In this document: in pieces, positions 52,779 to 62,600 of the stretch
How the letters are laid out: the number at the start of each line of letters is the position of its first letter
Position numbering within the stretch: position 1 is the first letter of the stretch
Notes under the pieces: model-generated
The model's input: the letters and a program-made list of their open reading frames with translations, nothing else
The model's database searches: none
What the model was told of the DNA's origin: nothing
DNA from: Saccharopolyspora phatthalungensis
GTDB taxonomy: Bacteria > Actinomycetota > Actinomycetes > Mycobacteriales > Pseudonocardiaceae
Direction of reading: 5' to 3'
NCBI RefSeq assembly: GCF_014203395.1
Contig: NZ_JACHIW010000001.1
Coordinates: forward strand, 930,001-994,000
Length of the DNA: 64,000 nucleotides
Program-made: the position numbers and the translations under genes

Positions 52779-52975
52779 CCCAGACCCCTCTGGATCTCGC
52801 GATCTCCCCCATGAAACGTGAACACTTTAACTTGACGCAGGTAAGGGCGTAACGGTTCCCGCCGAACCAGGCAAAGTTCGACATCACTGCCCGACCGCGG
52901 GTCGCGGGATCATCACGCACCGCGAGCGACCACTTACGGCCAGTCGAGGAGAACCGTGCGCCAATCGTTACCCAG

Positions 52976-54613
52976 TCAGCACTTGACCGTTTCGTTGAGT
53001 TTCGCCATCAGGGCGGGGAAGGCTTCGCGGAAGCGTTGCAGGTTCGGCGTCGATTCGAGGCTGGCGTACCAGTACAGGCCCGCAGTGCCATCCGCTCCCG
53101 GGTCCAGCTCGGCGAATTCGGTGAGCCAGTGGTCGGTTTCGCTCAACACCACCGCGTACGGCAACGAACGGGAGAACACCGTCTCGCGGTCCGACACCGG
53201 CAGGGAGCCCGCCGAGACGTCGTGCAGATAGCTCCGCAAGCCCCGCACCTGCAGCACTAGCGCGCTGCCGCGTCGCGTGCGGGCGGGCATCAGGCGGGCG
53301 CCGAACGTCATCGCGATACCGCCGAGCAATACACCGATTCCCAGCAGCGCAGCGGAACTCGTGACCGCCAGCACCGCGGTCAGCGCGGCGCCGCCGATGG
53401 TGACGCCCATTCCCATCCACCAGAACCGGTTACGGTCGGCATCCGGGCGCCGCGCGAACCACTCTTTGTCCACGACATCCGCGTAGAGCGCGGCCCGGAC
53501 CGGGCTTAGGTCCAGGTCGCGGAGTTGGGACAGCCGCACCTCCACGGCATCGCCGACGAGCAGTTCGTACACCGCTCGCTCGAACGGCCGCAGCGACTCA
53601 TCCGCCGGGTTGAGCCGCACGATTCGCCAGTCCCGGCCGGGAAGTTCCTCGATCCAGAGGTAGTTACGGACCGCTAAGTCGATGACCGTCGCGATGACGT
53701 CCAGCGGGTCGACCCGCTCGTCGATGACCGTGCCGATCTGGCCAGGCAGCACGCCGTCCGGGGAGGCGAACGTGACCGCTCCCCGCGAGTCCGTCATCAG
53801 CATCTCGACCCGGCCGACGTCCTCGGCGAATGCGCGCTCGTCCCGGCCGCGGGCGTACCAGACCAGGCCGAGTCCGCCGATCAGCAGCAAGCCGATTCCG
53901 GCCAGGCCCGCGGCCGTCGCCGGCGTCAGCGAAAAGGCCCGCGCCAGGCTGAAGTGCTGCTCGGTCACTGCGTTCGCCGGGACGGTGCCGGCCGGGACCT
54001 TGAAGGTGATGTCCACTCGGTCACTCGGCTTGAGCCCGTAAGTCAGCGCGTGCACCGCCTGAGTGTGGGTGACCTCGAACCGGGCACAGCGGGCCTCGCT
54101 GCCAACCGGGCCGGCCAGGCACAGGATGTCCTGCGGAATCTTCGGGGACAGCAGCGAAGCCACCTCGACTCGGTCCACCGGCACGCTCCAGCCGCCCGAC
54201 ACCTGCCACTGAACTTCCTGCATGTCCCCGGCATCGGCGACGGCACCGCGGACGGCGTACTTCAGCGTTGACACACCGGGGCGCAGGGCCAAGTGCATGT
54301 TGTCGGCGTCGGTTCGAACGGTGCCCCCGCCATCCAGGGTGGCCTCGGAGACGGTGAAAACGCGGTCGGCGCCGGGTCCGGCCGATTGCCGCAGCGGCAC
54401 CGTGCGCTCGACCGGGGGGCCAGGCGGAACCGTGATCCGCTCGGTGACCGACAGCAGGCCGTCGCGCTGCAGCTTGAGGTGCAGCGTGCTGGAAACCGTG
54501 CCGGGCAGCGAGTCGACCGGTTTTTCCTTCGCCACGGCCGTGCCCGGCCCGCCGACTAGCAGTCCCACCAGCACCGCAGCCAGTCCCCATTTGGTCAACA
54601 CGGCCCGAACCAT
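52976..54613 (-). CDS. DUF2207 family membrane protein
   Basis: A 545-residue protein. A signal peptide (LTKWGLAAVLVGLLVGGPGT) precedes a ~210-residue extracytoplasmic beta domain of the DUF2207 type (LQRDGLLSVTERITVPPGPP). One TM segment follows (AGLAGIGLLLIGGLGLVWYA), then a cytoplasmic domain and two more TM segments (GMGVTIGGAALTAVLAVTSS and the next). The cytoplasmic tail has FSRSLPYAVVLSETDHWLTE, a conserved block of the family. Function unknown. Confidence 0.85.
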   Translation of the reverse strand: MVRAVLTKWGLAAVLVGLLVGGPGTAVAKEKPVDSLPGTVSSTLHLKLQRDGLLSVTERITVPPGPPVERTVPLRQSAGPGADRVFTVSEATLDGGGTVRTDADNMHLALRPGVSTLKYAVRGAVADAGDMQEVQWQVSGGWSVPVDRVEVASLLSPKIPQDILCLAGPVGSEARCARFEVTHTQAVHALTYGLKPSDRVDITFKVPAGTVPANAVTEQHFSLARAFSLTPATAAGLAGIGLLLIGGLGLVWYARGRDERAFAEDVGRVEMLMTDSRGAVTFASPDGVLPGQIGTVIDERVDPLDVIATVIDLAVRNYLWIEELPGRDWRIVRLNPADESLRPFERAVYELLVGDAVEVRLSQLRDLDLSPVRAALYADVVDKEWFARRPDADRNRFWWMGMGVTIGGAALTAVLAVTSSAALLGIGVLLGGIAMTFGARLMPARTRRGSALVLQVRGLRSYLHDVSAGSLPVSDRETVFSRSLPYAVVLSETDHWLTEFAELDPGADGTAGLYWYASLESTPNLQRFREAFPALMAKLNETVKC

Positions 54614-54746
54614 AGCGGCCCGCGGTTAAGCTCTGGCCCACAACGAGCGCGATCAACATGAGAAGGTTCGGGGACATGACGGATGGGTGGCGGCGCGTTG
54701 AGCCTGGTCAAACCGTCCACATTCGACACGTCACGAGGACGGACGC

Positions 54747-56072
54747 ATGACGCAGCCGCCCTGGCCACCGCCACCGCGCGGACCGCAATCGCCGCCACCG
54801 CCTCGGCCTCCGCGACAACCTCATGGCACGCAACCGCCGCCCGGCACCCGGCAACAACGGCCCCAACCGCCGGGGCAACGGCCGCGTCCACCAGCCGGGC
54901 CCCAGCAGCAGCCATCTCGTCAACCACCATCTCGCGCACCCCAGCCACCGCCCGGGCAACCAAGGCCACAGCCGCCGGTTTCCCGGCCGAAGTCGCGGCC
55001 CGTCGCGCCACCGCCGGTCGCACGACCGCTGCCGCAGCAGACGACCACTCGCCTCACCGCGGTCCCGCCGGTGCAGGCGCCACCGCGGCAGATACCGCCG
55101 CAGCTGCCGCCGATGCGTGTGCCGCAGCGCAAGAGCGGCAGCGGCTTCGTGGTCGCGCTGGTGATCGTCGCGGTCGCGTTGTTCGGCCTGGGATCGATCG
55201 GCGCCCTCGCGGCCTCGGTTTCCAACAGCGCCTCCGACTACGCCGGCGGCTCAACCGAGACGTCCTCGGGAGAGTCCAGCTTGCCCGAAACGTCCACCAG
55301 CGAAACGTCCAGCGCCGAGGAAAGCACCGGCACGTCCGAAAGCACCACGGATGAAGGAGGGAAGCCGGTCGTTGCGCTCGGTGACAACCCGATCAACATC
55401 CCCGGGAACGGCGCGAAGAACACCTCGTGCCGCCTGCCCGCCTTCGGCACGGATGTGGCTTCGCAGGACAATTTCTACCAAGCGGCGCTGCCCTGCCTGA
55501 TGGCAGCGTGGACCCCGGCGCTGGAGGCCGCCAACCTGCCGGTGGAGGCGCCGAAGGTCATCACCACCAGTGCCGACATCGAAACCCCCTGCGGTACCAG
55601 GATGTGGAACCAGACGGCCATGTACTGCCCCGGTAGCCACACGATCTACATGACCGCCCGGTATTACGCCGAAGTGGAGGGGCGTACCGATGCCGGTGCC
55701 TATCTCGGCCAGTTCGCGCACGAATTCGGCCACGCGGTGCAAGGCATGAGCGGGATCAACAGCGCGTACGGCGACGCGTCCTACGAGGCGGGCGGCAGCA
55801 CCACGGCGGGAGGGCTGGAGCTGACCCGACGGTCGGAACTGCAGGCAACCTGCTTCGAGGGCATGTCGTTGGCGGCGTTGCAGAACGGCGGCGTCAGCAA
55901 TAACTACATTTTCCCGGCGCTCGAGGACTCTTCCGGGCGCGGGGACGAGAACAGCAAAGTGCCCGACCACGGAAGCAAGGCGACCAACCGCACATGGGTC
56001 CGGCAGGGTTTCACCAAGAACCGGGTCACGGAGTGCAATACGTGGCTGGCAGCACCATCCGACGTCGACTAG
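54747..56072 (+). CDS. Neutral zinc metallopeptidase (YpfJ-like)
   Basis: A 441-residue protein. Residues 1-130 are a Pro/Gln-rich cytoplasmic tail, followed by a TM anchor (FVVALVIVAVALFGLGSIGA) and a Ser/Glu/Thr linker. The C-terminal zn_peptidase domain (PF04228) has the HEFGH motif with His325, Glu326 and His329. Conserved YCPGSHTIYM and the later RSELQATCFEGMSL are typical of the family. The catalytic domain is outside the membrane. The stop codon lies inside a CTAG at the edge of a MITE-like repeat (56069-56234), so the original 3' end may have been changed. Confidence 0.88.
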   Translation: MTQPPWPPPPRGPQSPPPPRPPRQPHGTQPPPGTRQQRPQPPGQRPRPPAGPQQQPSRQPPSRAPQPPPGQPRPQPPVSRPKSRPVAPPPVARPLPQQTTTRLTAVPPVQAPPRQIPPQLPPMRVPQRKSGSGFVVALVIVAVALFGLGSIGALAASVSNSASDYAGGSTETSSGESSLPETSTSETSSAEESTGTSESTTDEGGKPVVALGDNPINIPGNGAKNTSCRLPAFGTDVASQDNFYQAALPCLMAAWTPALEAANLPVEAPKVITTSADIETPCGTRMWNQTAMYCPGSHTIYMTARYYAEVEGRTDAGAYLGQFAHEFGHAVQGMSGINSAYGDASYEAGGSTTAGGLELTRRSELQATCFEGMSLAALQNGGVSNNYIFPALEDSSGRGDENSKVPDHGSKATNRTWVRQGFTKNRVTECNTWLAAPSDVD

Positions 56073-56234
56073 GTCTGTTTTATAAGCGGCGTAACCGCTT
56101 GCGTTGTGGGACTCAGCTTGCGCCGCCGCCCCACAGGGTCCCAAACCGCTCAGACGTTGCCTGGCAAGGACAGTCCCGGAACCCAGGCGGCCTACCGGGA
56201 CCGCTACGCGCACCACTTTTGAAACCTCTCTAGG
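56069..56234. repeat. MITE-like repeat, copy A
   Basis: About 165 bp bounded by CTAG on both sides (56069-56072 and 56230-56233). It is similar to copy B at 56763-56983, including AAGCGGC...CCGCTT hairpin arms, the block CAGCTTGCGCCGCCGCCCCA and the end TTTGAAACCTCTCTAGG. The left end (CTAGGTCTGTTTTATAAGCG) and the reverse complement of the right end (CTAGAGAGGTTTCAAAAGTG) match imperfectly, like terminal inverted repeats. It has no coding capacity. Confidence 0.65.
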
Positions 56235-56255
56235 AATTCTGGGCGGCATGGCCGC

Positions 56256-56684
56256 TCAGGGTCGGCGGAGCATCAGGCCGTAGCCGCCCCCCGCGACAGC
56301 GGCGAGGGTCAGCAGGACCCACTTGGCGCGCTGCTCTTGGGCGTCCAGTTCGGAGTCCGCGGCGTGCGCGGGGCGCACCACGAAGTCCTGGCCCGGGTCG
56401 GCCGGCACCTGCACGGATAGCTCTTGGCCGCGGGCGTGCCCGCAGCCGTCGAAGGGCGCTTGCCGGACGACGCCGTCGATCTGGACCTCGACGAGGTCTC
56501 TCGCCGACTGTCCGCCGCACGGTCGCGACTCGATGACGGTCGCCATCGCCGGGCGCATCGCGGTTCGTCCCTGACCGACAGCCGTCACCAGCGGCCACAG
56601 CGTTACGGCGGCCACCGCGACGCCGAGTATTCCTAGGACAAGCAGGATCGACGCCACCGACGCCGAACCTCGTTGTCTTCCCAC
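56256..56684 (-). CDS. Hypothetical membrane protein between the two repeats
   Basis: A 142-residue protein starting at GTG 56684 (VGRQRGSASVASILLVLGIL). It has a TM segment at each end (SILLVLGILGVAVAAVTLWP and WVLLTLAAVAGGGYGLML). The loop between them contains two cysteines (ESRPCGGQ, DGCGHARG) and would be extracytoplasmic. I do not recognise the family. It is flanked closely by the MITE-like copies A and B. Confidence 0.6.
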   Translation of the reverse strand: MGRQRGSASVASILLVLGILGVAVAAVTLWPLVTAVGQGRTAMRPAMATVIESRPCGGQSARDLVEVQIDGVVRQAPFDGCGHARGQELSVQVPADPGQDFVVRPAHAADSELDAQEQRAKWVLLTLAAVAGGGYGLMLRRP

Positions 56685-56762
56685 GGAGTCGATAGTGGCA
56701 GAACTCCGCACTAAGGGTCGCAACGTCACCCCGAGCAGTCGACGAATCACCACCGGTTCCAA

Positions 56763-56983
56763 GGTCTGCCTGATAAGCGGCTTAAGCCGCTTGCGGTGTG
56801 GGTCTCAGCTTGCACCGCCGCCCCACAGAGTCCCGCTCAGACGTCGCCTGGCGAGGACAGCCCCAGCGCCGCGTATTGCGGCATACATAAGTCAGGGATC
56901 CCGGAGCCCCGGCGGCGACGGTAACTCCCGCATGGGGCCGCTACCGGCACCGCTACGCAACCACCTTTGAAACACTCTCTAGG
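56763..56983. repeat. MITE-like repeat, copy B
   Basis: About 220 bp similar to copy A along its length, with an extra ~36-bp stretch (around 56870-56910) missing from A. It contains the perfect palindrome AAGCGGCTTAAGCCGCTT. It ends TTTGAAACACTCTCTAGG, where the CTAG (56979-56982) holds the stop codon of the potassium channel gene. The left edge lacks CTAG. No coding capacity. Confidence 0.65.
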
Positions 56984-58079
56984 CTTCTGCGGGCGTCACT
57001 TTCTTGACGTAGAGCAGCCGGTCGCCCTCTTCGATCGCGTCGGCTTCCGCCGCGTCCACCCGGTAGAGCTGACCGTCGCGCACCACGCCGAGCACGATGT
57101 CCGAGAGGTGTCGCGGCGAGCCGCCGATCTCCTGCGGCTCGACCTCCCGCTCGGCGATCGCCAGGCCCGCGTCGGGGGTCAGCAGGTCCTCGAACATCTC
57201 CACCACCGACGGCGTCGAGGTCGCCATGCCCAGCAGCCGGCCCGCGGTCTCGCTGGAAACCACCACCGAATCCGCGCCGGACTGCCGCAGCAGGTGCACG
57301 TTCTCGGCTTCCCGCACCGCCGCGACGATCTGGGCCTTCGGCGAAAGCTCCCGCGCGGTCAGGGTGACCAGCACTGCGGTGTCGTCCCGGGCGGGGGCCA
57401 CCACGATCGCCCGCGCCCGCGGCACACCCGCCACCCGCAGCACGTCCGAGCGGGTGCCGGAGCCGTTGACGGTGACCAGGCCCTGCGCGGAGGCGGATTC
57501 CAGCGCCCGCTGGTCGGTGTCGACGACCACGATGCGGCCGGGCTCGGCGTCGTCGCCGAGCAGTGCGGTGACCGCCGACCGCCCCTTGGTTCCGTATCCG
57601 ATGACGACCACGTGGTCGCGCACCTTGGACCTCCAGCGTTGGATCTTGAAAGCCTGCCGAGAGCGCTCGGTGAGCACTTCCAGTGTGGTGCCGACCAGCA
57701 CGATCAGGAACAGCACCCGCAGCGGCGTGATGATCAGCACATTCACCAGGCGCGCCTGCGCGCTGACGGGCGTGATGTCGCCGTAGCCGGTGGTGGACAG
57801 CGATACCGTCGCGTAGTAAACGGCGTCCAGCAGGTCCAGCTCACCACCGGCGGTGTCGCGGTAGCCGTTGCGGCCGAAGTACACGATGAGCACCGTGGCG
57901 CCCAGCGCGAGCATCGCGCCGATGATCCTGCGGACGATGGACCGGACCGGGCTGATCGTGCTGCCCGGCATCCGGATCACGCCGACGAGCGCGTGGTCGG
58001 GGCGGTTGGTCAGCTCCTCCTCGTCGGTGCGCCCACCGATGAAGGGGTGCGCCAACTGCTTGGGACTGCGCCGCATCAT
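56979..58079 (-). CDS. TrkA-N domain potassium channel
   Basis: A 366-residue channel. Two TM segments (MLALGATVLIVYFGRNGYRD and LIITPLRVLFLIVLVGTTLE) flank a pore helix with the selectivity filter TTGYGD in YYATVSLSTTGYGDITPVSA. The cytoplasmic RCK part has a Rossmann TrkA-N domain (VVVIGYGTKGRSAVTALLGD, nucleotide-binding GYGTKG) and a C-terminal TrkA-C domain. It is the Rv3200c equivalent. I chose ATG 58079. Its stop is in the CTAG at the end of repeat copy B. Confidence 0.92.
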   Translation of the reverse strand: MMRRSPKQLAHPFIGGRTDEEELTNRPDHALVGVIRMPGSTISPVRSIVRRIIGAMLALGATVLIVYFGRNGYRDTAGGELDLLDAVYYATVSLSTTGYGDITPVSAQARLVNVLIITPLRVLFLIVLVGTTLEVLTERSRQAFKIQRWRSKVRDHVVVIGYGTKGRSAVTALLGDDAEPGRIVVVDTDQRALESASAQGLVTVNGSGTRSDVLRVAGVPRARAIVVAPARDDTAVLVTLTARELSPKAQIVAAVREAENVHLLRQSGADSVVVSSETAGRLLGMATSTPSVVEMFEDLLTPDAGLAIAEREVEPQEIGGSPRHLSDIVLGVVRDGQLYRVDAAEADAIEEGDRLLYVKKVTPAEA

Positions 58080-58234
58080 GACCCGTGCTCCCCGGCTCCG
58101 TGACCCTTCACGGCCGAACAGTAACGTTGTGCGCGGCTGCGGCGTGAGGCGGCACCGGCACTTTGCTGCCGACCTTTCCTCCAAGTGGAAGAGTTTGGTC
58201 TGGACATCCGGGTGCGTCGGCTTACCATGCAGCG

Positions 58235-58762
58235 GTGCAGCAGCTTGAGCATGCGGCGCGCGCCCTGGGGTGGGATGGCCGGCTGATCCCGGACGTCGAG
58301 GTACTCGGCGCGCGGTTCGCCGCCGTGGCGCGGATCCGGCAGGACGTCCACCAATGGCGCAGCCACCACGGCTGGGCGCCGGAACTCAACCCCAGCTGGT
58401 TCCGCTCCTGGTCCGAGCCCGCCTTGCACGATCACCTACCGGTAGCCGCGGTGGATCTGCTCGGGATCCTGGTGCCGGTGCCGCACGCCCGGTTCGCTTT
58501 GCAGGCGTGTGGGACGTTGCTGACGCTGGCACCCTGCGTCGTCGTGCTGCCGTCGAATTCCCGGTACCAGCCGTGGCCGATGCTGGAGCTGGACTACTAC
58601 GGCGTCGGCGTGGTCAACGCCGGTTTCGAGGGGCCGACCGAGCTGGTGATCGCCCCGGAGGACCGCACCGCCGAGTTCGGCTCGTCGATGTTCGGCCGCT
58701 GGCTGCTTGAGGTCCTCTACTCGCGAATCCTGGAACTCCCCCAGCTGACCGAGAACGCCTGA
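58235..58762 (+). CDS. Hypothetical protein
   Basis: A 175-residue soluble protein starting at GTG 58235 (VQQLEHAARALGWDGRLIPD). It has several Trp (HQWRSHHGWAPELNPSWFRS) and strands such as GILVPVPHARFALQACGTLL and CVVVLPSNSRYQPWPMLELD. It ends FGRWLLEVLYSRILELPQLT. I do not recognise the domain and see no catalytic motif. It is divergent from the channel gene. Confidence 0.7.
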   Translation: MQQLEHAARALGWDGRLIPDVEVLGARFAAVARIRQDVHQWRSHHGWAPELNPSWFRSWSEPALHDHLPVAAVDLLGILVPVPHARFALQACGTLLTLAPCVVVLPSNSRYQPWPMLELDYYGVGVVNAGFEGPTELVIAPEDRTAEFGSSMFGRWLLEVLYSRILELPQLTENA

Positions 58763-58891
58763 AAGACCGCCCCGCGGGTTCATCGCACTCGGCTGCGTCT
58801 CGACGTCGGACATGCGGCGGCCCGAGACGGTGTCGGCGACTCCCGCAAGAGCCGCCGACAGCGCCACGAGCATTGCCCCGGTTCTCCTCGG

Positions 58892-59500
58892 TCAGGCCAG
58901 CACGTACTCGTGCCAGTTGAGGTTCTCCGGGTTCCAGCGCATGCCGCGATCTTCCTTCAGGGCGCGAAGCGCCTGCACCGTGTGCGGCCAGCGGCGGATC
59001 ACGTTCGCCAGCGCGACCGGGGCCATCAGATCGGCGGTGCGCCGGTGGTCGCCCGGGCCGAGCAGCGCGATGCCGCCGGGAGTGGAGATGATGTCGGTCA
59101 GCGACACCTGGCCGGACAGCGCGGCCTGCTCGACGCTGAGGATGGTTTGCGGCTGCAGTTCGCTCGGCCAGCTGCCACGGTCGATGTCCGCGGCCACCGG
59201 CTGTTCGCAACTACCGCATTCGCACTCGAACTCGCTGGCCCAGCCGTGCTGCTTCCACGACCACACCGCGGCGCCGCCGGTGTCCAATTCGGACAGCGCG
59301 GCGACGTGCGGCCAGGCGCCGACCACGGCGCTGAGCATCGTCTTCTTCGACGGTCGCGGGTTCTTACCGGGACCGTCGAAGGACCAGGTGCCTTCGTCAT
59401 CGCGGTGCACCCGCACCAGCGGGGCGCGCATCGCCAGCACGTCGTCGTCCACGAATACTTCGGATTCCGGTGGTGTCTTGAGCTTCCAGTCCGTGTTCAT
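58892..59500 (-). CDS. Hypothetical protein with a four-residue Cys cluster
   Basis: A 202-residue protein (MNTDWKLKTPPESEVFVDDD at the start; ATG 59509 is also possible). The middle contains FECECGSCEQPVAA, three cysteines that may bind metal. Helices SAVVGAWPHVAALSELDTGG and ALANVIRRWPHTVQALRALK are conserved-looking. Function not recognised. It lies downstream of adnB on the same strand. Confidence 0.65.
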   Translation of the reverse strand: MNTDWKLKTPPESEVFVDDDVLAMRAPLVRVHRDDEGTWSFDGPGKNPRPSKKTMLSAVVGAWPHVAALSELDTGGAAVWSWKQHGWASEFECECGSCEQPVAADIDRGSWPSELQPQTILSVEQAALSGQVSLTDIISTPGGIALLGPGDHRRTADLMAPVALANVIRRWPHTVQALRALKEDRGMRWNPENLNWHEYVLA

Positions 59501-59622
59501 CGCGGGCATACTCGTCCGTCGCGAACCACGATCTCAAGCTCCGCCACCCGAACGTGTAATGATCTCAGCGCCACACCGAAGATGCTCTAGAAAAACCCAG
59601 CGCGAGGAACGACCGCCACGGG

Positions 59623-62600
59623 TCACGACTGGCGGGAGGCGGTCGGGACCGAGGCGATCAGGTCCCGGATGCCGTTCGCGTCGAGCAGGTCGGCCGGGCG
59701 GAGGGTGTAATCGCGGCGGACGTAGTGGAACGCCGCGCGAACCTTCGACAGCGGTGTTCCGGACAGCTCTGCCCAGGCCAGCCGGTACGCCGCGAGCTGC
59801 ACGGACAGCGCGGGAATCTGGTCGCCGCCGGGCACCGCGCCGGTTTTCCAGTCCAGCACGGTCCAGCCGCCGTCGGCGTCGGCGAACACCGCGTCCATCC
59901 GGCCGCGCAGCACGACGCCCTCGACCTGGGTCTCGAAGGGCACCTCGACGCGGTGTGGCGTGCGATCTGCCCAGGAACCGGCGAGGAACGCCTCCTGCAG
60001 CTCGGCCAGGTCCTCATGCACCGGCGCGGAATCGTCGGCGGCACCGGGCAGTTCATCGAAGTCCAGCAGCGCGGTCGAGGTGAACCGGTGCTCCAGCCAG
60101 GCATGGAAAGCGGTGCCGCGGCGGGTCATCGGGTTCGGCGGGAACGGCAGCGGACGGCGCAGCCGCCGCGCGAGGCCGTCGGTGTCGCCGGCGAGTTCGA
60201 CGAGCTGGCTGACCGACAGGTGCTCCGGCAGCCGCACCTGCTCGCGTCGCTGCGCGGCCGCGGCGCGCTCGGCCAGCAGCACGTCAACGTCTCGGGACCA
60301 GCCGTCCTCATCGTCTTCCGGCTCCAGATCGTCCACAGTGGATAAGGCTGCTCGCACCAGCGCCGCGCCTTCGGCCACCGCGGCCCGGCGCGGCCCCAAC
60401 GGATCGACCGGCCATTCCGCGCACCGGACGGCGTCGGCCAAGGGGTTCGCCGCGTCCTCGTCCGGTTCCGGGGTCCACCGGTCGACGACACCCGCCCCGG
60501 ACTCGCGCAACACCTCGGACAACTGCAGCAGGAAGCCCGACGGCCCCTTAGGCCTGTCGCCGTTCTCCCCCCACCAGTGCCCGGACAGCAGCAAAGTCCG
60601 CTCCGAGCGCGTCACCGCGACGTAGAGCAGGCGCCGTTCCTCGGCGAGCCGACGTTCCTCGAACTCCTCGTCGTGGATTCCCAGCGCCTCGGCGAGTTCC
60701 TTGCGGTTCAGCCCGGACAGCCGGTCGACGTCCAACCTGGGCAGATCTTGGGCGTCGCCGCGCAGTTCGGCGGGTAGCTCGGTGACCGACCGCAGCCACG
60801 ACGAGGACTTGCGTTTGCCGGGGAAGACGTCGTTGACCAGGTGCGGCACGGCGACCACCTGCCACTCCAGGCCCTTGGCCGCGTGCACGGTGAGCACCTG
60901 GACCCGGTCCTCGGCTACCTCGACCTCGCCGGGTTCCAGCCCGTCCTCGGCTTGTTCGGCGGCTGCCAGGTAGTCCAGCAGGGCGGGCAGCGTCGCCGAC
61001 GGGCTCGCGGTGGCGAAATCGGTAACCGCATCGGCGAATGCGTCGAGGTGGATGCGCCCCGCGCCCACTGGCCGCGCCATGCTCTCGATGTCCAGTAGCA
61101 ACGTCCGCTCGACGTCCGCGACGAGTTCCGGCAGCGGCTGATCGAGTCGCCGCCGCAGCTTGGCGAGCTCCTTGCCCAAGCTCCGGGCACGCCGGTAGCC
61201 GGCGGCGGAGTAGTGCTGCTCGTTGCCGGGATCGTCGAGCGCGTCCACCAGTCCGGCCTGCTCCGCGTTCTCCCCCGGCAGCGCCGCGGTGACCACGGCG
61301 GACGGATCGGTGGATTCCGGCGCCCCGAAGGCTTGTGCGCCAAGCTGCCGGGCGCGGTCCCACAGCGCGGCGATGTCGGCCGCCCCGAGACGCCAGCGCG
61401 ATCCGGTGAGCAGCCGCATCGCGGCCGTCCCGGCGAGCGGGTCGACCAGCAGGCGCAGTGCGCTGACCAGATCACGCACCTCGGGCTCGTCGAGCAACCC
61501 GCCGAGCCCGACGACCTCGACCGGCAGGCCGCGTCCGCGCAGCGCCGCCGCGATGTCGGCCATGTCGGCACGGCGGCGCACCAGCACGGCCGCCGTCGGC
61601 GGCCGCCCCGTCTCGTCCAGCGCCGCTTGCCACTGCGCGGTGACCTGATCGGCGACCCAGTCGCGCTCTTCCCGGACGTGCTCGGCCAACGCCAACCGGA
61701 TGTCGCCGGCCTCGGCGCCGTCGCGGGCGCGCAGTTCATCGACCTCGAGGCCGGTTTCGCGCAGCGGCCCGGAGACCGCGTTGGCGACGTGCAGCACTTC
61801 CGGCGGGTTGCGGAAGCTGGTCAGCAGCCCGTACCGATGCGCCCGGGCCTTGGATTCGTCCTCGATGCGCGGGAAGTCGTCGGTGAAGCGCGGCAGGTTC
61901 GCCGCGCTCGCGCCCCGCCAGCCGTAGATGGCCTGCGCCGGGTCGCCGACCGCCGTGACCGGCAGCGGCAGTCCCCGCCCGAAAAGCGAGCGCAGCAGAA
62001 CCCGTTGTGCGTGGCCGGTGTCCTGGTACTCGTCCAGCAACACCGCCCCGTAGCGGGCTCGTTCGCCGTCGACGACCTCGGGGTGCTCGGTGGCGAGTAG
62101 CGCCGCCAACGACATCTGGTCGGCGAAGTCCATCGCGCCTTCGCGCCGCTTGCGCTGGGCATATTCCTCCACCAGCGGCATCAACGCGACTCGCAAGCGT
62201 TGCGCGGCAACGACCTTCACCAAATCCTGCGGGAGATTCGCGCGCTGACCCTTGGCGCGCGGAGCGTTCTCGACCACTTGGCACAGCTTTTCGGCGTGCG
62301 CGCGCAGCTGGTCCGGACTCACCAGGTGCTCGGCGAGTTCCCCGGCCAGGGCCAGGAGATAACCGGTCACCGTGGCCGGGACCTTGTCGGTGTCGATGTC
62401 CTCGGTCCAGGTCGCGACCACCCGGTGCGCGAGCTGCCAGGACGCCGTCTCGGTCAGCAGCCGCGCGCCGGGTTCGACCGGCACCCGCAGCCCGTGCTCG
62501 CCGACGAGCCGCCCCGCGTAGGCGTGGTAGGTCAGCACCGTGGGTTCTTCGGTGAGCACCGCGGACCGCAATTGTCCGCTCGGATCGACCTCGTCGAGCA

